The position numbers and the translations under genes are program-made. Positions 1 through 4,553 of a stretch of 5,155 bases of DNA are shown piece by piece. The notes beneath the pieces were generated by a model. That model made no database searches. It had not been told where the DNA came from and was given only the letters and a program-made list of their open reading frames with translations. Source of the stretch: Desulfobacteraceae bacterium (lineage in GTDB: Bacteria; Desulfobacterota; Desulfobacteria; Desulfobacterales; Desulfobacteraceae); contig JAAEMC010000711.1 of assembly GCA_024225895.1 (NCBI GenBank), positions 1 to 5,155 on the forward strand, read 5' to 3'. Within the stretch, counting starts at the first letter, position 1. Every line of letters starts with the position of its first letter.

Positions 1-13
1 ATATTGATCTATA

Positions 14-64
14 GTGATTCCCAAAAATATGTTCCAAAAAAACAATATAAGTGACTGGAATCAC
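14..64. repeat. Interrupted inverted repeat, 8-bp perfect arms
   Basis: The arm GTGATTCC at 14-21 is matched exactly by its reverse complement GGAATCAC at 57-64, 35 nt away. Inside it a second imperfect pair is nested: ATATGTT at 27-33 faces AACAATAT at 41-48, complementary apart from one extra base. Together they could form one long imperfect stem or a protein-binding dyad. No T-tract follows the right arm on the plus strand, so an intrinsic terminator is unlikely. Whether this belongs to the upstream gene (outside the window) or to control of the SDR gene cannot be told. Confidence 0.5.
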
Positions 65-72
65 ATAAAAGC

Positions 73-97
73 AAATCGATTTTGAATCAACCGATTT
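73..97. repeat. AT-rich palindrome cluster (AAATCGATTT)
   Basis: AAATCGATTT at 73-82 is a perfect 10-bp palindrome. Its left half AAATCG (73-78) is repeated as the inverted copy CGATTT at 92-97, and TTGAATCAA at 82-90 is a further odd-centred palindrome between them. Stacked dyads of this kind suit binding of a dimeric regulator, but AT-rich DNA produces short palindromes by chance, so function is only a possibility. The cluster lies about 35-60 bp upstream of the candidate -35 of the SDR promoter. Confidence 0.3.
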
Positions 98-122
98 CTA
101 TCCTTAAAAAGGAGAAATAGCT

Positions 123-212
123 ATGCGCTTATTGGAACGTTATTCTGCGATTTGCTATAATATGGCATATAAATCAAAAGCAATTTTTGCTTTTTTAAGA
201 CGGATTACCTGA
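123..212 (+). CDS. Possible 29-aa small protein or leader peptide
   Basis: An ATG at 123 is preceded by AAAAAGGAG ending at 114, eight bases away, which is a good ribosome binding site. The frame runs 29 codons, MRLLERYSAICYNMAYKSKA followed by IFAFLRRIT, and stops with TGA at 210-212, 24 bp before the SDR start. The product is basic with a short hydrophobic stretch near its end, and I recognise no family. The strong extended -10 promoter found for the SDR lies inside this ORF, so the ORF would need its own upstream promoter, for which I see only weak candidates. It could be a leader peptide, a real small protein, a gene remnant or a chance frame. The Shine-Dalgarno is the main support. Confidence 0.35.
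   Translation: MRLLERYSAICYNMAYKSKAIFAFLRRIT
132..161 (+). promoter_or_regulatory. Sigma70-type extended -10 promoter for the SDR gene
   Basis: A consensus TATAAT at 156-161 is preceded directly by TGC (153-155), giving the extended -10 form TGN-TATAAT. TTGGAA at 132-137 serves as a -35 that matches four of six consensus bases with an 18-bp spacer. Transcription would begin near 168, giving a leader of about 70 nt before the SDR start codon. The leader contains the AT-rich hairpin at 176-194 and the SDR ribosome binding site. Predicted from sequence only. Confidence 0.6.
176..196 (+). promoter_or_regulatory. AT-rich hairpin with T-run in the SDR leader
   Basis: AAAAGCAA (176-183) and TTGCTTTT (187-194) form a perfect 8-bp stem around a 3-nt loop, followed by two more T residues. 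The layout resembles an intrinsic terminator or attenuator placed before the SDR start. With only two G-C pairs it would be a weak one, and it may act instead as a 5' stem that protects the mRNA. It overlaps the possible 29-codon ORF, and attenuation coupled to that ORF's translation is conceivable but unproven. Confidence 0.3.
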
Positions 213-236
213 TGCTTTATTTTAAAGGAGGACAAA

Positions 237-1094
237 ATGAACAACTCAAAGCAAACCGCTCTGATAACCGGAGCCAGTAGTGGCATTGGACGAGTTACAG
301 CCATGAAATTGGCAGAAAAAGGATTTCATATCATCGCCGTTGCCAGAAGGAAAAAGCAATTAAACGAACTTGCAAATCAGTTCCAGAATATCACCCCTAA
401 ACAAGTGGATCTTTCAAATGATGGTGAAACAAAAGATATTTGCCGATACCTCTCAGAGTTACAAAATCCAGTCTCGGTTCTTGTAAACAATGCCGGATAT
501 AGTATTAGGGGAGTACTGGAAGATGTCTTAATCGAGGCTGCCCGCCGTTTATTCGAGGTAAATTTATTCGCTTTAATGAGAGTTACACAAGCCTGCCTGC
601 CAGGAATGCGTAAGTTGAGAACAGGCACTATTATAAACTTAAGCTCCATTGTTGGTAAATTTACCTTTCCAGGTGGTGGCGTCTATGCGGCTTCAAAGTA
701 TGCCGTGGAAGGGATCACTGATGCATTGCGTTTAGAGCTTGCTCCCTTTGGTATACGTGTGGTTGCCATGCGTCCGGGACCGGTTACTACAGAATTTAAC
801 GACGTTAGCAATGAATTATCAGGCGATCCCATGATTCGCACAGATAAGGATTATAAACCGATCTATCAAGCAGCTGGAGCAGCAGCTGGAAAAATTTTTA
901 ATGGTCTGTCTATTCCTGAACCAGATTTAATTGCTGGCCTGATAGTAGAGGCTATTTTATCGGATGCACCAAACCCTGTCTATTCGATAGGTCCATTATG
1001 CGATGAGTTCCTCGGGAAACGTGAATGTTTGGATGATAAAAATTTTCATAATTTCATGCTTGAAAAATTCGACCTTATGAACCTTCAAGTTTGA
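237..1094 (+). CDS. SDR family NADP(H)-dependent oxidoreductase
   Basis: This is a classical short-chain dehydrogenase/reductase of 285 aa, a soluble Rossmann-fold enzyme that reduces or oxidises a carbonyl/hydroxyl group with a nicotinamide cofactor. The cofactor motif TGASSGIG is at residues 11-18. Basic residues after the second beta strand (ARRKK, 36-40) favour NADP(H) over NAD(H). The structural NNAG is at 84-87. The catalytic tetrad is complete: Asn109, Ser137 (NLSS), Tyr150 and Lys154 (YxxxK). RPGPV at 179-183 is the usual Pro-Gly segment after the active site. The ATG start is fixed by an AAAGGAGGA ribosome binding site ending five bases upstream. The C-terminal 90 residues, which would shape the substrate pocket, are divergent, so the substrate cannot be named. 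It appears monocistronic: an extended -10 promoter lies upstream and a weak terminator-like hairpin downstream. Confidence 0.95.
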   Translation: MNNSKQTALITGASSGIGRVTAMKLAEKGFHIIAVARRKKQLNELANQFQNITPKQVDLSNDGETKDICRYLSELQNPVSVLVNNAGYSIRGVLEDVLIEAARRLFEVNLFALMRVTQACLPGMRKLRTGTIINLSSIVGKFTFPGGGVYAASKYAVEGITDALRLELAPFGIRVVAMRPGPVTTEFNDVSNELSGDPMIRTDKDYKPIYQAAGAAAGKIFNGLSIPEPDLIAGLIVEAILSDAPNPVYSIGPLCDEFLGKRECLDDKNFHNFMLEKFDLMNLQV

Positions 1095-1145
1095 AAATAC
1101 CTGTGCAGGCAGAGGAAGCAAAAGGAAAAGCTGGTTCATGGGAAT

Positions 1146-1162
1146 TGGGCGGCCCCATTTTT
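1146..1162 (+). terminator. Weak intrinsic terminator candidate after the SDR gene
   Basis: TGGG (1146-1149) pairs with CCCA (1154-1157) around the 4-nt loop CGGC and is followed directly by TTTTT (1158-1162). Two further A-T pairs are possible across a T-T mismatch. It lies about 50 nt after the SDR stop on the coding strand, where a terminator would be expected, but the stem is very short. Confidence 0.3.
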
Positions 1163-1231
1163 CAACGCAAACAAGCTGTGTTTACCACAACGCCGTCTAA
1201 AAAATTTTTCTCAAGACCTGTCAATTTTAAG

Positions 1232-1260
1232 TTCTTTGGAGCCAAAAACAATGATATAAG
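1232..1260 (+). promoter_or_regulatory. Weak extended -10 promoter candidate for the DUF3786 gene
   Basis: TATAAG at 1255-1260 is preceded by TGA (1252-1254), giving an extended -10. The hexamer TTCTTT at 1232-1237 is 17 bp upstream as a poor -35. The predicted transcript would have a leader of roughly 90 nt before the DUF3786 start. The long gap after the SDR gene and the hairpin at 1146-1162 make a separate promoter here likely, but the match is weak. Confidence 0.3.
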
Positions 1261-1354
1261 TCAGATAAAAATGAGCATAGCCGTTACAGCGGATTTCAAA
1301 CAGTGGCCCTGCTTAGCTCGCGTTCGACAATACATATTTATTTAAGAGGTGAAC

Positions 1355-1963
1355 ATGGATAAAGAGAACTCAATTCTGCCTGTCTTTAAATTAGCAATGG
1401 AAGACGTTTCCGGAGCTGATTTAAAAGCGTCTGCAGATCGGCTGGCTCTTGAATATGATGAAGGCATACATCTGGATTTTTTATTGCAATCTTATGTGGT
1501 TGCCAATAACGGTGTTTTCAAAAAATCAGGGGAAGATGCTTCTCAAATTATTTCAGCGCTATTAATCCAATATTGTTTAAGCAATACAAAATCAAGACCC
1601 ACAGGAAATTTTGTCAGTGTGGGCCAGCTGGCAGGTCCAGGGTCTGGAATTGGCAGTTATTTTACCAATGAGTATGTGACTCAAATGGATAAAAAATTCT
1701 CAAATGATATTGAAAAGCTTGAACGTACAGCGCTCAAACTCGGTGCGAAAAAAGATGATGATTTGGTATCCGGCGGTGTCAGCTTCATATTTGAGCCATT
1801 AAAACACATTCCTGTTCAATTGCTTTTTTATCCTGCTGACGAGGAGTTCGGTGCTGGGGGCAGTATATTGCTTGATGCTTCAGCTACTGACTTCCTGGGA
1901 TTTGAAACCCTGGCATTTTTAGTGACATTACTTATCCGGAAACTTACAGGAAGAGATTTTTAA
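1355..1963 (+). CDS. DUF3786 domain-containing protein
   Basis: This 202-aa protein matches the DUF3786 family over nearly its full length, by my recognition of the characteristic blocks. These are an N-terminal helical segment with the LALEYDEGIHLDFL block (30-43), a middle stretch LLIQYCL...TGNFVSVGQL (69-92) with a Gly-rich turn and YF after it, and a C-terminal block HIPVQLLFYPADEEF (151-165) leading into ILLDASATDF (171-180). The family's function is unknown. It is common in Desulfobacterota and other anaerobes, where some members are fused to Fe-S domains; this copy has a single cysteine (Cys74), so it carries no Fe-S motif. No signal peptide or membrane segment is seen, suggesting a cytoplasmic location. 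I chose the ATG at 1355 because GAGGTGA at 1346-1352 is an ideal ribosome binding site for it; the GTG at 1349 lies inside that site. The next gene begins 25 bp downstream, probably co-transcribed. Confidence 0.85.
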   Translation: MDKENSILPVFKLAMEDVSGADLKASADRLALEYDEGIHLDFLLQSYVVANNGVFKKSGEDASQIISALLIQYCLSNTKSRPTGNFVSVGQLAGPGSGIGSYFTNEYVTQMDKKFSNDIEKLERTALKLGAKKDDDLVSGGVSFIFEPLKHIPVQLLFYPADEEFGAGGSILLDASATDFLGFETLAFLVTLLIRKLTGRDF

Positions 1964-1988
1964 AAGCGTATACTGAGGCATTCTCCTT

Positions 1989-2222
1989 ATGGCAATTTTT
2001 GGAAAGAATGGATTTATTCGGAAACAAGAGGCTGGGTTTGCCAGAAGGCTTCTTATCTGGAAATATGATCAATCCGGCACAGCCTTACCCAATGAAAAAG
2101 CATTATCCGCCCAAGCACAACAAATTGTGGATGACGCCCATGCCATTGCAAAAAAAAGCAGCAGCAATGTGCTGGAATTAATAAAAGAGGCTGTAAAGGA
2201 TTTGAAAAAATTTAAAAGATAA
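1989..2222 (+). CDS. Small basic helical protein of 77 aa, unknown function
   Basis: I cannot assign a named family, but the sequence reads as a genuine protein and recalls small conserved hypotheticals of Desulfobacterota. The N-terminus has the block RRLLIWKY (19-26), the middle has LSAQAQQIVDDAHAIAKK (39-56), and the C-terminus is an amphipathic lysine-rich helix (NVLELIKEAVKDLKKFKR, 60-77). There is no signal peptide, transmembrane segment or cysteine. The ATG at 1989 has a weak GAGG at 1975-1978, ten bases upstream, and starts 25 bp after the DUF3786 stop, which suggests translation from the same mRNA. An alternative overlapping frame beginning at 1999 gives a Pro/Met/Lys-rich peptide with no protein-like character and is rejected. 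The gene ends 21 bp before the convergent HSP90-like gene. Confidence 0.65.
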   Translation: MAIFGKNGFIRKQEAGFARRLLIWKYDQSGTALPNEKALSAQAQQIVDDAHAIAKKSSSNVLELIKEAVKDLKKFKR

Positions 2223-2243
2223 AAGCCATCAATATCGAGGGAG

Positions 2244-4229
2244 TTAATCGATCGGCAGCGAAGGACGGCTTTTCTTTGCAAAGGCAGCAATGATCTTTTG
2301 CTGCCATTGTTCTGCATAGCCGTCTGCCTCGGGCACATGTTTGTTATCCCGGGTATGGGAAAAACTGATGCGGATGAAATCCCTGAACCGCTTTGCTACA
2401 ATTTTCCGGACCGGAAGATTCAGGCGGTAGTACATATCATCATTGATCTGGTTGAAATCAAAGAAAATGGCCAGATGGTTCACAAGGCTTTGATCAATTT
2501 TTGCGGACGAATCTGAGTCGCCGGCGCTGTCCATGACCATGTTGGCCAGATCCACTATGCCAAGGCGGATATGGCGCTTGATGTTTAAAAGCTGGTCTTC
2601 GGTCCAGAAGATGCGGTTCCGGTCCATGGAGAGTTCACACCGCTCGTTTCCCGTGAGGTTTATCCGGCCGATGATGTTCTGTCTGGCCCCTTCAGGCAGA
2701 AGGGAGTCGACCTGGGTAACAAATATACCGTCCTGGAAAATGGAAACCCCTCCTCTGGCATAATCCAGGGCATAGAGTCTGCCCAGGTTCTCCTTGGCCT
2801 TTAAAAAAAGGTAGCCTTCTGAATTCTCAAAATCAAGGGGGGCCATAAAATCCCGGCCGGTTTTATCTTCCCTTTCATAGGGGAGTTTTTCATTGCCCAA
2901 TGTAACTGTCTGGCCCTGGTGATCCTTTAATTCAACCGGAATGGCTAAAAACCTGAGGTTGTTTTTCAAATAGCAGACATAATCCATGCTCCTGGAAAAA
3001 CTGATATTGTCCTCACTGAGGAAAAGGGTGACTTCAGTGCCGTTGCCGCAGCTGTCAGGAGCAAACCGGACATCAAAATAATCCTGAAGCGTGTGAATGG
3101 TGATGATCAGACCCTGTGAGGCGTTTTGCCGTGTCTGGATAACGATCTTATGGGCAGCCAGAAAACTGGAAAGAAAGCCGATGCCGAATTTACTTATAAA
3201 ATGGCAGTCCATCTGGCTTTTGTGGATGGTTTTAAGGTCCCCGGACCGATAAAAAGAGATCCCAACCTTGAGAAAGTACTTTTCAATCCACTGCCGGTCC
3301 ATACCGATGCCGTTGTCCCGGAATCTGATGGTTTTATAGCCGGAATCAAATTCAATGGATATCTTTGGCTCATAGTTTTTGTGAAAGATCTTGTTCAGAT
3401 TACATGCATCCACGGCATTCTGAACCAGTTCCCTTAGAAAGACTCGTTTATCTGAGTAAAGGCGGTTGCCGGTCAAAAGTTTTAAGGCAGCCATGGAATC
3501 AACGGAAAACTTCATGTCTAACGGCGCATAGCCCCGGGGTTCTATTTCAAACATGATCTCAGAGAACAGGAACCTGGGGCTGACATGGTCGTTGGCTTGG
3601 TGCAAAAACCGCTGGATTCGGGTCTCATGGTGCTTTAAGGCCCGGTGGACCGCAGCATCACTACAGCGGATCCTGAGCCGGATGGCCCCGGATAAAAAGG
3701 GATGCGGTCCCATGGTAATTATTTCAAAACTATTACAAAACCGGTCAAATGGCATCCGGTCTTCCTTAGCCAGGTTTTGGGAAATGTTTCCGGCAGTACC
3801 GGGATATTCAATATCCAGGGCGGCTGCCAGGCGGATTGCCCCTGAAATCAGGGGGATATTGATTGGTTGCCTTTTATACTCGGCAGGTTCCGCTTCCAAG
3901 GGAGTGTTGCCCTGATCTGCATCTTCATGGATCAAAGAGCAAATCAGGGAAAGAATTTTGGCCTGTTTCCCATCCAGGAGGCCTAATGCTTTAGTGCTTT
4001 TCCCATGCCCCAGAGAGTTGTGAATCTCAAACAGATGTACGGCTGCACACAGGAAAAAAATATTCCAGGGATTGAGGCCCAATACTTGCTGCTGCTCATC
4101 ATCCAGTAAAAAACGGTCCAAAGTGTCTACGATACGGTTATCGGACAGGCCGGGTGTTGTTTCACCAAAAACAGATACCAGAGATTCAAGGCATTTTAGC
4201 TGTTCACTGGACAGATGATTCAAAAACAT
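2244..4229 (-). CDS. HD-CE-like (degenerate HD) and HSP90-type ATPase fusion protein
   Basis: This 661-aa cytoplasmic protein has two parts. Residues 1 to about 210 are helical and follow the layout of the HD-CE type HD domain found fused to HSP90 ATPases, but the catalytic HD doublet appears as Phe67-Glu68 (VHLFEIHN) and the usual RLADALD motif reads RLAAALD (133-139). Phosphohydrolase activity is therefore doubtful. Residues 240-405 form a Bergerat/GHKL ATPase resembling HSP90: FLRELVQNAVDAC (264-276, Glu267 and Asn271), DNGIGM (305-310), KFGIGFLSSFLAA (347-359) and GTEVTLFL (397-404). A middle domain follows and ends in ELSMDRNRIF (532-541), where an HSP90-like catalytic Arg is expected (Arg537 or Arg539). 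The tail is helical and I see no HSP90 dimerisation domain. The ATG start has GGAAGG nine bases upstream (4239-4244). The gene is monocistronic in view, with its own promoter. Relatives have been linked to biological-conflict systems; a role here is inferred. It is visibly more GC-rich than the genes to its left. Confidence 0.85.
   Translation of the reverse strand: MFLNHLSSEQLKCLESLVSVFGETTPGLSDNRIVDTLDRFLLDDEQQQVLGLNPWNIFFLCAAVHLFEIHNSLGHGKSTKALGLLDGKQAKILSLICSLIHEDADQGNTPLEAEPAEYKRQPINIPLISGAIRLAAALDIEYPGTAGNISQNLAKEDRMPFDRFCNSFEIITMGPHPFLSGAIRLRIRCSDAAVHRALKHHETRIQRFLHQANDHVSPRFLFSEIMFEIEPRGYAPLDMKFSVDSMAALKLLTGNRLYSDKRVFLRELVQNAVDACNLNKIFHKNYEPKISIEFDSGYKTIRFRDNGIGMDRQWIEKYFLKVGISFYRSGDLKTIHKSQMDCHFISKFGIGFLSSFLAAHKIVIQTRQNASQGLIITIHTLQDYFDVRFAPDSCGNGTEVTLFLSEDNISFSRSMDYVCYLKNNLRFLAIPVELKDHQGQTVTLGNEKLPYEREDKTGRDFMAPLDFENSEGYLFLKAKENLGRLYALDYARGGVSIFQDGIFVTQVDSLLPEGARQNIIGRINLTGNERCELSMDRNRIFWTEDQLLNIKRHIRLGIVDLANMVMDSAGDSDSSAKIDQSLVNHLAIFFDFNQINDDMYYRLNLPVRKIVAKRFRDFIRISFSHTRDNKHVPEADGYAEQWQQKIIAAFAKKSRPSLPID
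2283..2305. other. 7-bp hairpin within the 3' end of the HSP90-like gene
   Basis: GGCAGCA (2283-2289) and TGCTGCC (2299-2305) form a perfect 7-bp stem with a 9-nt loop. It lies inside the last codons of the minus-strand gene and about 60 bp downstream of the plus-strand 77-aa gene. Neither strand has a T-tract directly after it, so it is not a standard intrinsic terminator, but it could slow transcription from either side of this tight convergent junction. It may simply reflect the codons of a Gln/Ala-rich tail. Confidence 0.25.
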
Positions 4230-4262
4230 ATCCTGTTTCCTTCCTGTTGTCTGCTCCTTTGC

Positions 4263-4288
4263 AACGCTACCATGTGGTACAATGCGTT
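4263..4288. promoter_or_regulatory. Operator-like interrupted palindrome at the HSP90-like gene start site
   Basis: TACCA (4268-4272) and TGGTA (4275-4279) are perfect inverted arms with a 2-bp centre. Directly outside, AACGC (4263-4267) is matched by GCGTT (4284-4288), offset by the 4-bp insertion CAAT on one side. The element lies just downstream of the -10, over the expected transcription start near 4283 and the early leader. A repressor bound here would block initiation. The same symmetry could form a hairpin with a bulge at the 5' end of the mRNA. Confidence 0.45.
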
Positions 4289-4289
4289 T

Positions 4290-4319
4290 ATTTTAGAGCA
4301 GACATTTAACGTTTGTCAA
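4290..4319 (-). promoter_or_regulatory. Sigma70 promoter for the HSP90-like gene
   Basis: On the minus strand a perfect -35 TTGACA (4314-4319) is followed after 18 bp by TAAAAT (4290-4295), which matches five of six bases of the -10 consensus. Transcription would start near 4283, leaving a leader of about 53 nt that carries the GGAAGG ribosome binding site (4239-4244). An 18-bp spacer is one longer than optimal. This is the best promoter match in the window and suggests strong, probably repressible transcription of the gene. Confidence 0.7.
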
Positions 4320-4329
4320 GAAATGGGAG

Positions 4330-4346
4330 AACGGGTTTGAAACGGG
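4330..4346. repeat. Direct repeat AACGGG with 11-bp period upstream of the -35
   Basis: AACGGG occurs at 4330-4335 and again at 4341-4346, exactly 11 bp apart, so both copies face the same side of the helix. The pair begins about 10 bp upstream of the -35 of the HSP90-like gene, a typical position for a class II-like activator or for cooperative regulator binding. Two hexamers are modest evidence. Confidence 0.3.
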
Positions 4347-4351
4347 ATGAA

Positions 4352-4456
4352 GCCACCTTCCGCGTTGCCTGCGTTCGCTCCTGCTTAGCGGAGTATGACT
4401 TATACGCCTTTAGTTGTCACTTCCTGGCGCCTTGCATCTGACGCTTTGATGGTGGC
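4352..4456. repeat. Candidate intergenic repetitive element (REP/MITE-like)
   Basis: This 105-bp segment is bounded by inverted hexamers, GCCACC (4352-4357) and GGTGGC (4451-4456). It contains inner symmetric pieces: GTAT/ATAC arms (4393-4396 and 4402-4405), CTCC/GGAG around a TTAGC-containing loop (4379-4392) and the palindrome GGCGCC (4427-4432). It is more GC-rich than its flanks and has no ORF with a ribosome binding site. The look is that of the non-coding repeats scattered between genes in Desulfobacterota genomes, but copy number cannot be seen from one window, and it may be unique. The remaining gap to 4553 is AT-rich and shows no gene. Confidence 0.35.
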
Positions 4457-4553
4457 CAGGGATGTGCCTTTTTGTTGTTATTGTGGCATGTTATGGAAGT
4501 TGATGGTGGATTTGGGGGTAATTCTTTGCGAAATATTATCACTTTTTGCCCAT

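Larger units (their letters stand above)
1095..1354. other. Intergenic region between SDR and DUF3786 genes
   Basis: This 260-bp gap has no convincing gene. One plus-strand frame stays open from a TTG at 1091 to a TAA at 1343-1345 (84 codons). It has no ribosome binding site, starts inside the SDR stop region, and its product has no recognisable family. The gap does hold the weak hairpin at 1146-1162 and the extended -10 element near 1252-1260. The open frame might be a decayed gene, but I would not annotate it as coding. Confidence 0.5.

Noticed and set aside
377..649. Minus-strand 90-aa frame inside the SDR gene
   Set aside because: It lies wholly opposite the well-conserved SDR core containing the NNAG and catalytic Ser motifs, so it is a shadow.
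1302..1317. Sigma54-like promoter (TGGCCC...TAGC) upstream of the DUF3786 gene
   Set aside because: The GG and GC doublets are separated by nine bases instead of the required ten, and the TTGC element is not matched.
1991..2181. Plus-strand 60-aa frame starting at 1999, overlapping the 77-aa gene
   Set aside because: It is in a different frame from the better 77-aa protein, is rich in Met, Pro and Lys without domain character, and has no ribosome binding site of its own.
2298..3915. Several plus-strand open frames of 60-120 codons opposite the HSP90-like gene
   Set aside because: They are antisense shadows: the minus strand carries a continuous 661-aa protein with conserved ATPase motifs throughout, and the plus-strand products have no protein-like features.
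2244..4229. Calling the gene htpG (chaperone HSP90)
   Set aside because: The ATPase core is HSP90-like, but about 240 residues with an HD-CE-like domain precede it, the middle region is short and no HSP90 C-terminal dimerisation domain is seen, so it is not the housekeeping chaperone.
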